A DNA stretch of 64,000 nucleotides from an uncultured Lewinella sp. (GTDB taxonomy: Bacteria; Bacteroidota; Bacteroidia; Chitinophagales; Saprospiraceae), in assembly GCA_913057725.1 (NCBI GenBank), contig CAJXOS010000009.1, positions 1 through 64,000 on the forward strand, given 5' to 3'. The translations under genes were made by a program, and so were the position numbers. The notes under the pieces are model-generated. The model was not told the origin of the DNA and searched no databases. It saw nothing but the letters and a program-made list of their open reading frames with translations. This document shows, piece by piece, positions 1 through 9,295 of the stretch. Within the stretch, counting starts at the first letter, position 1. The number at the start of each line of letters is the position of its first letter.

Positions 1-32
1 TTTGGATTCCCAAACCTCTTCAACGTCAGTAT
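1..32 (-). repeat. Partial copy of a dispersed palindromic repeat, cut by window edge
   Basis: These bases match the reverse complement of 50241-50272. The first 21 positions are identical and 28 of 32 agree overall. The stretch contains the small hairpin TTTGG-ATTC-CCAAA, and its inner boundary ends in the same GTAT as the full copy. The rest of the element lies to the left of the window. Two copies about 50 kb apart, in opposite orientation and both intergenic, indicate a dispersed repeat rather than a chance hairpin. Confidence 0.7.
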
Positions 33-374
33 AGGTGAAACCCAGCGATCAGTGGCCATTGATATTGTTTTCTATCTTCTTAGTTCTACTTCACGTACAA
101 AACCTAACCAGGTTTCGGAAAAAAGTGGCCTCAGGCTTTCCCATTTTTCTTGCGCAGAAAATAAGTCATGGTTCTTTTCTAGTATATCAGATAGTTAATA
201 CGTTTTTAGTGAAGCGCTTAACCAACTATTCGAAAAACAGACTACTAAGTAGCCGCGACGCAAAACGCAGCTTTATTTTCGAGCTGTTCCTTACCTTGTT
301 GTTCAGCGAGAAAAAGACCGATAAGGAAATTTTCGACGAATTACGGGTTAGGTTTTTTCAATGAAATAGAACCA
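33..374. other. Upstream region of sigma factor gene, no convincing gene
   Basis: About 340 bases precede the ECF sigma factor. A GTG-initiated 109-codon frame (35-364) crosses the region, but its product is rich in Phe, Leu, Lys and Arg, has no recognisable domain, and does not look like the neighbouring proteins, so it is not called as a gene. No clear TAnnTTTG -7 box was found directly before the sigma gene. Its promoter is presumably here but cannot be placed. Confidence 0.5.
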
Positions 375-971
375 ATGTTTAAAAGAAGCGAACCAACGGA
401 TGCGGCATTAGTGTCGAATATCAGTGCTGGTGGCCGCCAGGAAGAACAGGCGCTACACTACCTGATCAAGCGAAACTTCCAGCAAATGCGGCAGTTTATC
501 GTCCGGCATCAGGGTAGTGAGGCAGATGCAGAGGATGTCTTTCAGGAAGCGTTAACTGCTCTTGTTTTGAACATCCGAAAAGGTAGTTTTAAAGGAGACA
601 GTTCAATCCACACCTACCTGTTCGCTATTGGAAAGAGCCTTTGGTATAAGCGTTATGGTCGAGAAAGCCGACGCTCAGAAAAAGAGCAGTCATTGGTTGT
701 GGAGGAGGTCCAAGTAGAGAACGCGGAGTACAGATTGCTCGATACAGAACGCAGGCAGCAACTAAGTGCTGTGTTCGACCGACTAAAGGAAAAATGTACA
801 GCGGTATTGCTGGCCTGGGCGAATGGCTTTGCCATGCAAGAGATTGCAGAACAACAAGGCTACACCTCGTCACAGGTGGCAATGAATAAGAAGAATAAAT
901 GTCTGAAGGAGCTCCACCAAATGATTCATCATGAGCCTGCACTTGCGGGTCTGCTAAAAAGCTTGTTATGA
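375..971 (+). CDS. ECF-type RNA polymerase sigma factor
   Basis: This is a 198-residue sigma-70 family protein of extracytoplasmic-function size. Region 2 spans roughly residues 25-95: YLIKRNFQQMRQFIVRHQG is followed by the typical DAEDVFQEAL segment and then FKGDSSIHTYLFAIGKSLW. Region 4 lies at about 125-185, with a helix-turn-helix-like EIAEQQGYTSSQVAMNKK. It would direct core RNA polymerase to a small set of promoters. The next gene overlaps by ATGA and encodes a membrane protein of anti-sigma type, so the two form a coupled regulatory pair. The target regulon is not visible from sequence; autoregulation is common for such pairs but is inference here. Confidence 0.88.
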   Translation: MFKRSEPTDAALVSNISAGGRQEEQALHYLIKRNFQQMRQFIVRHQGSEADAEDVFQEALTALVLNIRKGSFKGDSSIHTYLFAIGKSLWYKRYGRESRRSEKEQSLVVEEVQVENAEYRLLDTERRQQLSAVFDRLKEKCTAVLLAWANGFAMQEIAEQQGYTSSQVAMNKKNKCLKELHQMIHHEPALAGLLKSLL

Positions 972-1690
972 AAGAAAAATATACATTCGAATATTTAGAA
1001 GCATACCTTGATAAGGAGCTTAGTGCTGCCGATCAGGCAGAGCTGGAGCGTGACCTTCAGCAAGATGAGTCTCTCCAAGCAGAACTCAGTCGGCATCAGC
1101 AGACCCGTGCATTGGTGCAACAAATGGCCGTAGAAGAAACAAGAGCTACAGTTGGCCGTGTTTTTCAACAACAAAAGGCTGCAAAAGGGAGGTCTAGCCT
1201 TCGACCACTATTGCGAGTAGCTGCAATTATAGCGATAGTGCTTACCGCGGGCTTGGGCTATTGGATGAGCCAAGGAAGTCTATCCCCAACCGAGTTAGCC
1301 ACAAACTATCTGGAACCATTTCCGGATCGCTTAACCACCATGAGTGGAGAGGTAGATGAAGTAGCTGTTGCTATGGAGGCTTATAATGGAGGTGATTATG
1401 CGAGCGCTTTGACAGCTTTTGAAAACATCCCCGCTGACCATCCTGAGCGCGTGTTGATTGATCTTTATTCAGGCATTGCTGCCTTGGAACAGGGCAATAC
1501 GACACACGCTGAAAATAAACTTGTAACGATAGCGAAACATGCCGACTATGGCGAGGTGGCTAGCTGGTATCTTGCCCTAACCTACCTTCAGCAAGATCAG
1601 GTAGAAAAAGCGCGTCCGCTACTCCAAGAGTTGGATGCAGCGGACGCGTATCGGGCTAGTAGTGCCCGTGAGCTTTTACAAGCTTTATAA
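968..1690 (+). CDS. Putative anti-sigma factor, single-pass membrane protein with TPR-like tail
   Basis: The start codon overlaps the stop of the ECF sigma gene (ATGA), implying translational coupling. The 240-residue protein has an acidic, helical N-terminal segment (about 1-70: EYLEAYLDKELSAADQAELE) of the kind seen in zinc-less anti-sigma factors. One membrane segment follows at about 78-99 (VAAIIAIVLTAGLGYWM), then a periplasmic part. From about 125 this part contains TPR-like helices (AYNGGDYASALTAFENI; ALEQGNTTHAENKL). The likely role is to hold the sigma factor at the inner membrane and release it on an envelope cue. Assignment rests on context and topology, not on a named family. Confidence 0.7.
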   Translation: MKEKYTFEYLEAYLDKELSAADQAELERDLQQDESLQAELSRHQQTRALVQQMAVEETRATVGRVFQQQKAAKGRSSLRPLLRVAAIIAIVLTAGLGYWMSQGSLSPTELATNYLEPFPDRLTTMSGEVDEVAVAMEAYNGGDYASALTAFENIPADHPERVLIDLYSGIAALEQGNTTHAENKLVTIAKHADYGEVASWYLALTYLQQDQVEKARPLLQELDAADAYRASSARELLQAL

Positions 1691-1697
1691 TTCTATT

Positions 1698-4451
1698 TTA
1701 TTCGACAACTACTTTGTAGGTGGCAGCACGATCACCAACTTGTACTTGTAGCTGATAAATACCACTTGGTAGTTTACTTACGTCGATAGTTTCAACGCGT
1801 TGTCCCAGGCCAGAATCAGTTAGCTGCTGCTGGAATACGACTTGGCCAAGTGCATTGAGTAAGTTCAGCTGTAGATCAGCACGCTCTGCAAGGTTTAGTT
1901 CTACCCGCAGATCGGTTTGCGCTGGATTAGGGAACATACGGATGCTGCTAATCTCAGGAATTTCGTCTACGTTTACGATAGTTACTTGTACAGGAACACG
2001 AGCTGAAACACATTCGAATGAAGGAGTTTCAACTTGCCAGTTGTAGAAGTAGTAGTAGTACTGATCACCAAAGAAAGAGGTGGTGATTTCTCCAACATCT
2101 GTACCAATTGGGTAAGGATAGTCTACATCCATGTTGTTCCGGAAGATGTTGTTTTCTGGGCAACGTAATGATAGATTGTTGCCAATAGGAACAGCAAAAT
2201 TAAGGTCGATTGTTTGTAAACCGTGTACGAGGTCTACCTCAATTTCTTCCAGCAAGTTGTCAAACTCATCCACAAGCTGAACCGTGCGAATACCTTCTGG
2301 TTGATCAACTGGCACCAAAACGTCTACCGTAAGTAGCGTGAAGGCCTCATAGGCATTGAAAAAGCTATGGGCACCTACTTGTGGAATACCACCACCACCT
2401 TCGGGAGAAAGTTTTCCACCAGATTCAATACCACCACCAAACATCTGCATTGCTTCCACGTAGAAGGTAGCGTCCTCGGTTAGTGGATCCGTAACGTAAG
2501 TGCTTCCTGTTGCTAATGGAGAGCCACCCTCTGCCTCGGCGTACCAGCTAAGGTTCTCACCAGTAGCAGTGATTTGTGCTACGCCTTCGCCGTCAACATC
2601 TACAGTTTCTACAGTAGGTTCATCAACGCTGTAAACGAGCACTTCAATAGGAGACTCTGCAGAAAGTTGCCCTTCTGAACACTGAGCATCGGTAGCTACG
2701 CCATAAATTCCACTTTCTGTAACATCGATGGAAGAACCGGTATCGCCGGTAGACCAGGTTGGATTCTCTCCACCTACAGCAGTAAGTGTAATTACACTTC
2801 CTTCACAGAATTCCGGTTCACCATCTACCATAATAGTTGGTGGTAGGTCAACGAGTCGAGTAACCTCAATGCTTTCAGTGAAAGCCGCACACCCTTGCTC
2901 ATCAATTAGCGTCAAACCATACGATCCAGGCACTGTTACTTCAATGGTAGATCCTGTTTGGCCGTTCGACCATAGGGTTTGCTCATAGCCTTCTGGGGCA
3001 GTTAGCTCTACCATTTCACCTTCACATAGTGCTGTGCTACCAATTACCGCAATCGTCTCATCATCTAGAATACAACTTGTTTCTGGAATTTTGTGGGCTG
3101 TATTGATCGCTGGATTTTCGATTAAAGTGCGAATTCCGGAAGGCCAAAGAATGACTAAGCTATCAATTGAAGTAGATTGCCCAATACCAAAGTGAGCACA
3201 GTGGCTACTCATTGGACTGAAACTCTGTCCAGCACGAACTTCGCGAATCTGACGGCCAAAGTCACCATAGATTTCTACTCGGCAACCAATACCATCTTTA
3301 TTTGAAGCGACACCTTCGGTGTTGATCTTGATCCAGTTGTTGTCATTGCCATCATTGATGTAAACATTGCCACCACGAACGACGTCTAGAAAGCCATCGT
3401 TGTTGAAATCACCAATACCGCCTTCGTCAAAAGGAAGGTTTTGACCCGTAAAGGTTAAATCACCATTGTTTAAGTATAGCTCTCGGTTTAACTCTGAGAA
3501 AATATCAATGTAGCCATCATTGTTGAAGTCGCCAGAAGCATTTTCCCAAGCGCCTAGATCAGTAGCCGCAATACCAGTAGATTCGATGATGTCTGTAAAG
3601 GTGCCGTCACCATTATTCAACATAAAACGATTAGCAAAGTCGTGATTGACAATAAAGGCATCGAAGTCGCCATCATTGTCAAAGTCCTCAAAGACGGTAG
3701 CCCAAGACTGGGCATTATCATCCATGTTAGCTTCGGCTCCCACTTCAGTAAAAGTACCGTCGCCATTATTGCGATAAAGACCATTAGTTCTTTCTGGATC
3801 GCCCGGAGTTGATCCACCACGACACTTAGTAATGTAGAGATCGGTGTAAGAGTCGTTGTTGTAGTCTACCCAAAGAGCAGCGTAGTTACCAGCTAGGTTA
3901 ACGGTATGGATTAAGTTTTGATCTTCCACCATAACTCCGCTACCATCATTCCGGTAAGGGTGGCTGAGGTCAACATCGTGGCAAACAAAAGCATCAAGGT
4001 CACCATCGTTGTCGATGTCAAAAAAGGTAGAACGCTGAGAGAATATGTAGTCAGGGTTGGCATATTCTGTAAAGCCCGTACCGTCTTCGTTAGCCATCAC
4101 AAAAGAAACTGCACTTCCATCTCCGAACAGAAGGTCGGTATGACCATTTTCGTCAAGATCAGCAGCGCAAATACTCCAGAACGGAGTATTGGTGAGGTTC
4201 ATTGGGTAGAACTGGTGGGAAAATGTACCATCAGGTCGTTGAAAATCGACGTTGATACCACTGTTCTGAACCCGAACAATATCATCGAGCCCATCTTTGT
4301 TCATGTCAACAGCACAGTCATTAGTGGTGTTGACCGTCACATTATGTATGAGTTCAGGTGAGTTGGTAAAGGATACTGGTTGGGCAGTTAATTGCCAACA
4401 GCAAATGAGCATCAGCCCAATAAATGAAAGTAGATATTTATTCATCGCCAT
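1698..4451 (-). CDS. Secreted FG-GAP/ASPIC-UnbV repeat protein with T9SS sorting domain
   Basis: A 917-residue exported protein with an N-terminal signal peptide (LLSFIGLMLICCWQLTAQ). Residues about 30-375 hold VCBS/FG-GAP repeats, visible as recurring D-x-D-x-D-G-x-x-D calcium-binding loops (DMNKDGLDD, DFDNDGDFDAF, DFNNDGYIDIF), as in beta-propellers. An ASPIC/UnbV domain follows at about 380-460 (GIGCRVEIYGDFGRQIREV ... LVILWPSG). Several Ig-like or PKD-like segments come next, each with a W-STG motif. The C-terminus (about 835-917) is a T9SS type A sorting domain (RMFPNPAQTDLRVEL ... LPSGIYQLQV). The substrate or ligand is unknown. It lies 40 bases after the multiheme cytochrome gene, so co-transcription is likely. 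A second ATG two codons in (4445) is an equally possible start. Confidence 0.85.
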   Translation of the reverse strand: MAMNKYLLSFIGLMLICCWQLTAQPVSFTNSPELIHNVTVNTTNDCAVDMNKDGLDDIVRVQNSGINVDFQRPDGTFSHQFYPMNLTNTPFWSICAADLDENGHTDLLFGDGSAVSFVMANEDGTGFTEYANPDYIFSQRSTFFDIDNDGDLDAFVCHDVDLSHPYRNDGSGVMVEDQNLIHTVNLAGNYAALWVDYNNDSYTDLYITKCRGGSTPGDPERTNGLYRNNGDGTFTEVGAEANMDDNAQSWATVFEDFDNDGDFDAFIVNHDFANRFMLNNGDGTFTDIIESTGIAATDLGAWENASGDFNNDGYIDIFSELNRELYLNNGDLTFTGQNLPFDEGGIGDFNNDGFLDVVRGGNVYINDGNDNNWIKINTEGVASNKDGIGCRVEIYGDFGRQIREVRAGQSFSPMSSHCAHFGIGQSTSIDSLVILWPSGIRTLIENPAINTAHKIPETSCILDDETIAVIGSTALCEGEMVELTAPEGYEQTLWSNGQTGSTIEVTVPGSYGLTLIDEQGCAAFTESIEVTRLVDLPPTIMVDGEPEFCEGSVITLTAVGGENPTWSTGDTGSSIDVTESGIYGVATDAQCSEGQLSAESPIEVLVYSVDEPTVETVDVDGEGVAQITATGENLSWYAEAEGGSPLATGSTYVTDPLTEDATFYVEAMQMFGGGIESGGKLSPEGGGGIPQVGAHSFFNAYEAFTLLTVDVLVPVDQPEGIRTVQLVDEFDNLLEEIEVDLVHGLQTIDLNFAVPIGNNLSLRCPENNIFRNNMDVDYPYPIGTDVGEITTSFFGDQYYYYFYNWQVETPSFECVSARVPVQVTIVNVDEIPEISSIRMFPNPAQTDLRVELNLAERADLQLNLLNALGQVVFQQQLTDSGLGQRVETIDVSKLPSGIYQLQVQVGDRAATYKVVVE

Positions 4452-4491
4452 AGCGTTTTATGAAATTGGAATATTGTAAGTTGTCTTTTGA

Positions 4492-6450
4492 TTAGGGTAC
4501 CCAAATGGTGCGAGTGAATTGTCCGTGCTCGCTGTACAAATGTACGACTGCCAGCTGACGCTGGAATGAGATCGGAACATTATGATAACCTGCCCTAAGT
4601 CGGGTTTGCTGCAAAGTTTGACCGAGGTAGTTATAGATAACAACATCTACATCAACAGGCGTCTCGATTCGCACTTCTCGCTCTGCTGTAAGGTATACTT
4701 TGGCAGGAAGCTCTGGTTGTGCTGCTCTTGTGTTGACGATACCACCCACGGTGATCGTATCCCGCCCAACTAGTGCAGGTGCGCGATCGGCACCATTGTA
4801 CATGTCTACAAAACGATCAATTTCAGGTGTGCTTTCCGCAAACATTTCTTCCATCCATTTCGGAGGCATGGACTGATAGTATACTCTCGCTTGAATTGAA
4901 ATTGGATCAAAATAGCCGTTCGTAGGAATGTGGTAATACACGACATCCGAGCCTGATCCTTCTCCTAGAGCATCAACATTGAAATCGGAGTCTAAGAGTG
5001 CTTGACCTGATATTTGTGTAGTATCGTAAACTACATGGTCCTGGCGAAAGCCCTTCGGAGGGATACGATTATCTTTCAAAGCACTGGCTGCTCGAACCAA
5101 TACTGTTGTCTTTTGATTGTTAACATCACCCAACACCTGCTCATAGATTTGTACCTCGTTAGAAGAGCGAATGGTGGTATAATGTTGCTCATAGGTAGGG
5201 TCGTGCGCAACAAGCTCATAATTATTATCAATAGCTCCCGACTCAAAAAGCGTATCGCCATTCATGGTGGTGGCGATAAAGTGTACGTAGGCTCGGCGTG
5301 CAGGATAACCTGAAGGGAATTTATGCCCAGCCAGGTTGGTCAGGCGTAAGGCCAGAAAGGCTGTGTCAGGTGTTCGCTCGAGGTCCGTTAGTTCCACTTG
5401 AAGGGTACGTTGCCGAAGCATGTTTTCCGTAGCCGCAATAACATTGTCGAAATCTTGTTCCGTGGCAGAAATCTTTAACTCCGCGCGGTGTTCTTTCATA
5501 AGCTTGAGCATGCTAACATTAGCACCAGCAAACTCGTGTAGCGAAAACTTGTCACGAGGCTCTGTTTCAAACCCGGCAATCAGGTTGAATTGGCCTTTAG
5601 TCAAGGTCGGCATATGGCAGGATTGACAGCTGACGCCATCAACCGCATAATCAGAATTAAGCCACTCGTGGTAAGTTGCTTGTTCAACGAAGGTGCCTCC
5701 GGTAAACTGGCCATCAAGGTCTACTGTCTCCGTGATGAGTGTGTGGCAGCCAGCACAAATCCCTGCATCAGAAATATGTGGACTGTACACAGGTTCATAC
5801 TGTGTAGCATTGAGCATCGGAGAGGATAAAGGCGATATAAATGGCCCATAGGCTACTCTATTGGTATCAAAGTTCACTTCGCCAGAGTGTGTGTCTCCTA
5901 GGCCTACTTCCGACTGCTGATGACAGGATAAGCAAGACACACCATCAAGTGCGATGCTATCAGCGGCCATTTCAGCAATACTATAAGATGTTGCGCCCTG
6001 GTGAAACGCTGCAAAATGCCCGAGTGGGGCATGACAGGACGTACATTTCGTTTCTATGAGCGGTTGGTATTGAGGATGGAGTAGAACTTCGTGGCTCACC
6101 TTCGCGCGCCAGAATGGATCCTTTGCCGAATTAGCCATCATAGTAGCGCGCCAATCATCTACGATGTTAATATCGTTGCCAAACGGATCTACACTCGCGA
6201 TCATTGCCGTGTCATAACCGTGGCACTGCACACATTCACCAGAACCGGCAAAAAGTCCATTATATCCTGTTGGTAGAGAGTCTGTAAGTGTGGTGAAATA
6301 AGCGTATTCCGTGGAGCTGTGGAAACGCTGGTCATCTGCTGAAGCCTGCGTGTCAAAGCCGAATAATAAAGTGATAATTACTACAGCTGCTACAATACTA
6401 GCAAAGCGCCAGTACGGAACCCGAAGGTGGTTTTTTAATTCTGTCCTCAT
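4492..6450 (-). CDS. Five-heme c-type cytochrome with T9SS-like C-terminal domain
   Basis: The 652-residue protein has one hydrophobic N-terminal segment (about 15-31) that can serve as a signal or anchor. Five CxxCH heme c attachment motifs lie at residues 73-77, 136-140, 173-177, 232-236 and 275-279. The layout resembles cytochrome c554-like multiheme proteins. The last 70 or so residues read as a T9SS sorting domain (VVIYNYLGQTLQQTRLRAGY and a final strand ending TRTIWVP). It would carry electrons outside the inner membrane, possibly at the cell surface. It precedes the FG-GAP protein on the same strand. A divergent promoter region separates it from the PGRP gene. The redox partner is not identifiable. 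Confidence 0.85.
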   Translation of the reverse strand: MRTELKNHLRVPYWRFASIVAAVVIITLLFGFDTQASADDQRFHSSTEYAYFTTLTDSLPTGYNGLFAGSGECVQCHGYDTAMIASVDPFGNDINIVDDWRATMMANSAKDPFWRAKVSHEVLLHPQYQPLIETKCTSCHAPLGHFAAFHQGATSYSIAEMAADSIALDGVSCLSCHQQSEVGLGDTHSGEVNFDTNRVAYGPFISPLSSPMLNATQYEPVYSPHISDAGICAGCHTLITETVDLDGQFTGGTFVEQATYHEWLNSDYAVDGVSCQSCHMPTLTKGQFNLIAGFETEPRDKFSLHEFAGANVSMLKLMKEHRAELKISATEQDFDNVIAATENMLRQRTLQVELTDLERTPDTAFLALRLTNLAGHKFPSGYPARRAYVHFIATTMNGDTLFESGAIDNNYELVAHDPTYEQHYTTIRSSNEVQIYEQVLGDVNNQKTTVLVRAASALKDNRIPPKGFRQDHVVYDTTQISGQALLDSDFNVDALGEGSGSDVVYYHIPTNGYFDPISIQARVYYQSMPPKWMEEMFAESTPEIDRFVDMYNGADRAPALVGRDTITVGGIVNTRAAQPELPAKVYLTAEREVRIETPVDVDVVIYNYLGQTLQQTRLRAGYHNVPISFQRQLAVVHLYSEHGQFTRTIWVP

Positions 6451-6567
6451 GTTTTGTTCAGTCGTCGTGTAACCCTGTTGTTATCAGGCACATCTTGCAT
6501 CAAGGAATAAAGCTAGGAGTAATTTTCGGATGCGCTCTAAGAAGTTGCGTCGCCTGCCTGACAGCCG

Positions 6568-6575
6568 CAAAAGTA
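6568..6575 (-). promoter_or_regulatory. Candidate -7 box for the multiheme cytochrome gene
   Basis: On the minus strand the sequence is TACTTTTG, an exact match to the Bacteroidota -7 consensus TAnnTTTG. It would give a leader of about 110 bases before the cytochrome start. The -33 element is weak. A second exact box faces the other way at 6616-6623. Confidence 0.4.
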
Positions 6576-6615
6576 AACAATTGATAATCACAGTCCTGGC
6601 AGTTGGATTGGAGAA

Positions 6616-6623
6616 TACTTTTG
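6616..6623 (+). promoter_or_regulatory. Candidate -7 box for the PGRP amidase gene
   Basis: TACTTTTG on the plus strand matches TAnnTTTG exactly and lies about 50 bases before the amidase start. No good TTTG -33 element at the usual spacing was found; TTGG runs lie slightly too close. It is paired divergently with the box at 6568-6575. Confidence 0.4.
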
Positions 6624-6676
6624 CGCATTGCAGGCTAATCCGCTATCTTTCATCTCCAATTACCAAATGATGTCCT

Positions 6677-8245
6677 ATGCGCTTCAGTTTACTTTTTATC
6701 GCAGTTTCTCTTCTTTTTTTTAGCATTTCTGCACAAGAAAATAACCGCTTAACGGAAGAGATTTTGTTCCCACGGGATCATATGGACTTCCGTGTTAGTG
6801 GTCAGGTGCCGTTTACTGGAGAGATGCCATTTTTCTCTTATTTCATCGAATGGTCCGGTGGCCCCTTGCCAATGCAAATTCGTTTTGCCGAGAACGCTGA
6901 TGATTGGGGCCCATGGAAAGAGCTTAAACGCGACTCTCACAATCGCGAAAAAGGGATAACGGAGCTTAATATCGGTCAGCCGGAGTACCGATTTTTCGAA
7001 CTACGATTTAATACGAGTAAGACGCAAACAGAATTGGCTATCCTACACTTCTATCATCCTGGGGAAACAGCGGTTATTGACCAAGTTGAAGATTTAATCA
7101 CCACGAATAGTTCACTGGCATGTCCTTGTCCTCAGCCTGGTATCCAGAGCCGGAGTGAATGGTGCCCAGCCGGAGACTGTATGCCCGTGCAACCTCCCGC
7201 GGCTACCGATGTGACCCACTTAATTGTACATCATTCTGCAGGCACTAATTCTGCTTCTGACTGGGCGGCCATTGTTCGGGCCATTTGGGATTTTCACGTT
7301 AATGGCAATGGTTGGGATGATATCGGGTATAATTACCTCGTAGATCCTAATGGCGTACTGTACGAAGGACGAGGCAATGATACTAGAGGGGCACATTTTT
7401 GCGGTACAAATACCAATACAATGGGGGTTTGTGTATTGGGAGATTTCACAAACATTGAACCGTCTTCCGATGCTATCCAGTCACTCGAACGCTTGTTGGC
7501 GTGGAAGATTTGCGATATCAATGCAGATCCCTTTACGAGTAGTTTTCATCCTTCATCAGGTCTTAATCTGATGCATATCTCTGGCCATCGGGATGGTTGT
7601 TCTACTTCTTGTCCTGGTGATAGTTTTTATCCTCTGTTTTCTTCTTTGCGCGAAGGCGTCAATAACCAAATATTAGCCAATTGTGCGGGGCTGTCAAGTC
7701 CTATTAATCTAAATGCAGCCGAGGTTGATCCGACAAATTATTTCCTGACCTGGAGTCATAACTCCGAAGACGAAACGGGGTTCCAATTAGAGCGTAGCCT
7801 AGATGGAGGAGATAATTTTGAACTAAGAGCAGAAATTGCGGCTAACACACTCAACTTCGTAGAGGATGATCTAGAATTGAATCAAATCTACCATTACCGG
7901 ATTCGGGCCTACAATGAAACAGATACTTCTGATTACAGTAATGTAATAGAAATCAATACTGGCGTAGTTGGAACTTTTGAAGCTCAATTATCTGATGCGG
8001 CCTTGGATATTTCTCCCAACCCAACGACGGCCTTATTGCATCTTGACCTCCAGGTAGAAGAAATTGGGCCTGTTCAGATTCAAGTACTTGATCTAACTCA
8101 AAGAGTATTACTGCAAACAGAAGACCGTAAGTCTTTACCGGTTTGGCAAGGACGAGTTGATGTTCAGTTATTACCTGCAGGTACCTACTTCTTACACCTC
8201 AAACTTGGTAACAAGAGTGGAGTCTGGCGATTTGTGAAACAGTAG
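6677..8245 (+). CDS. Secreted PGRP-type N-acetylmuramoyl-L-alanine amidase with FnIII and T9SS domains
   Basis: A 522-residue exported protein that should cleave the lactyl-amide bond of peptidoglycan. The signal peptide is about residues 1-19. Residues about 30-130 form an uncharacterised module (IEWSGGPLPMQIRFAEN ... FYHPGE) that recurs alone in the protein at 17436-17957. The PGRP/amidase-2 domain is at about 180-335, with zinc-ligand candidates His185/186 (LIVHHSAG), His304 (SGHRDG) and Cys312 (SCPGD), and Tyr218/220 (GYNYLVDP). A fibronectin-III-like domain (about 343-425) and a T9SS sorting domain (about 440-522) follow. All catalytic residues appear present. It may act on other bacteria or in wall turnover; which one cannot be told. 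Confidence 0.88.
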   Translation: MRFSLLFIAVSLLFFSISAQENNRLTEEILFPRDHMDFRVSGQVPFTGEMPFFSYFIEWSGGPLPMQIRFAENADDWGPWKELKRDSHNREKGITELNIGQPEYRFFELRFNTSKTQTELAILHFYHPGETAVIDQVEDLITTNSSLACPCPQPGIQSRSEWCPAGDCMPVQPPAATDVTHLIVHHSAGTNSASDWAAIVRAIWDFHVNGNGWDDIGYNYLVDPNGVLYEGRGNDTRGAHFCGTNTNTMGVCVLGDFTNIEPSSDAIQSLERLLAWKICDINADPFTSSFHPSSGLNLMHISGHRDGCSTSCPGDSFYPLFSSLREGVNNQILANCAGLSSPINLNAAEVDPTNYFLTWSHNSEDETGFQLERSLDGGDNFELRAEIAANTLNFVEDDLELNQIYHYRIRAYNETDTSDYSNVIEINTGVVGTFEAQLSDAALDISPNPTTALLHLDLQVEEIGPVQIQVLDLTQRVLLQTEDRKSLPVWQGRVDVQLLPAGTYFLHLKLGNKSGVWRFVKQ

Positions 8246-8254
8246 CGCCAGAGA

Positions 8255-9127
8255 CTATTCTTTCTTGGTCAGTTCAATGAAGCCTTCAATCTTTTCATTG
8301 GCGATGGTTACCGCTAGGTTATAATGTTGAATTTGCCAACGGCCATCTACGAAGCGTGCTACGCCGGATCCACGGCAAGGCCCCATCCAGGTCTCCAGCA
8401 TTTCTTCCCACCAGACATATTTGTTGTTGTCGTTGAAGTAAAGTTCTCGTTGGTAAGGTGTAAAATCCCAGGCGCTATCGCGATCAAAAGCGAACTGTGC
8501 CCAAACTCGGAAGGTATCACGTGGCCAGCGCTCTGTAGCGTCCGTACCCAAGTATATCCCATCGGCGGCCATACTACCAAAAAAGGTGTCTTCATCAGCT
8601 TCGGCAGCGGCCTTATGCCAAGCGTCTATGAACTGGTGAACGTTGTCCGATAGTTGATGCTCAGAAGTAGTGCACCCTTCTTTCTTGCGTGTATCTGTTA
8701 CTTGATGTACGATCCAGCCATCGTCTGTTTTGACCATCTGAAAAGCATTGGTGCCACAATGTGATAATTCACCATTTAGGAAGAAGCTGTATTCAGTCCA
8801 GGCGGTAGCCAACGGAAGGTCGACTTCGATGGCGCGCGAATACAGGCGCTCGTCTAGACTTCCAGCTGGGAAAGAGGCAATTGCTTCTAGCCAACGCTGC
8901 GCACTGCCTGTCTGTAGATAGAAGTTGCCATCTTTGTCATACCCTGTGCTTTGCATACGGATGTCGGGGTGCAGAAAAGCAGCAACGCTTGCACTATCCG
9001 CATTACGCATACCATCGAAAAGATCATCGATGAGCTGTGATACAGCTGCTTCTTCCGTGTCAAATTGATCTTGAGCGGATACAGACCATGAGAGTCCCAG
9101 AATCATAAACAAGAACAGGGTACGCAT
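8255..9127 (-). CDS. Secreted protein with two NTF2/SnoaL-like domains
   Basis: The start at 9127 is chosen because it begins a signal peptide (MRTLFLFMILGLSWSVSAQ); the upstream frame extension to 9199 is not signal-like. The 290-residue product has two consecutive cone-shaped NTF2-like domains. The first (about 22-150) has EAAVSQLIDDLFDGMRNAD and IRMQSTG. The second (about 160-285) has VHQFIDAWHKAAAEADEDTF and a closing VDGRWQIQHYNLAV strand, as in SnoaL-type proteins. Such domains bind or transform small ligands, but the activity cannot be read from sequence. It converges on the amidase gene, 9 bases away. Confidence 0.7.
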   Translation of the reverse strand: MRTLFLFMILGLSWSVSAQDQFDTEEAAVSQLIDDLFDGMRNADSASVAAFLHPDIRMQSTGYDKDGNFYLQTGSAQRWLEAIASFPAGSLDERLYSRAIEVDLPLATAWTEYSFFLNGELSHCGTNAFQMVKTDDGWIVHQVTDTRKKEGCTTSEHQLSDNVHQFIDAWHKAAAEADEDTFFGSMAADGIYLGTDATERWPRDTFRVWAQFAFDRDSAWDFTPYQRELYFNDNNKYVWWEEMLETWMGPCRGSGVARFVDGRWQIQHYNLAVTIANEKIEGFIELTKKE

Positions 9128-9295
9128 AAGAGTATGTTTTTCTCGAAAGTAATTGGAATCACCTAAGTGGCCAAGCAGAAGCCCTTGATTTGCTGTCATT
9201 GGCTGTTTTGCTGCATTCTATTGGCAATCCGTATTAGCTTTGTACGTTTATGTCAAAAGAGCTGATCTTAAAGCCTTCTATACCCAGTGATCATC

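Noticed and set aside
35-364. GTG-initiated 109-codon frame at the left edge
   Set aside because: The product is dominated by Phe, Leu, Lys and Arg, has no domain or clean signal/membrane pattern, and starts on the border of a repeat element. It looks like an open frame in AT-rich intergenic DNA.
3918-4361. 147-codon plus-strand frame opposite the FG-GAP gene
   Set aside because: It is the antisense shadow of a well-supported coding region with repeated calcium loops; the Val/Ile-rich product has no domain.
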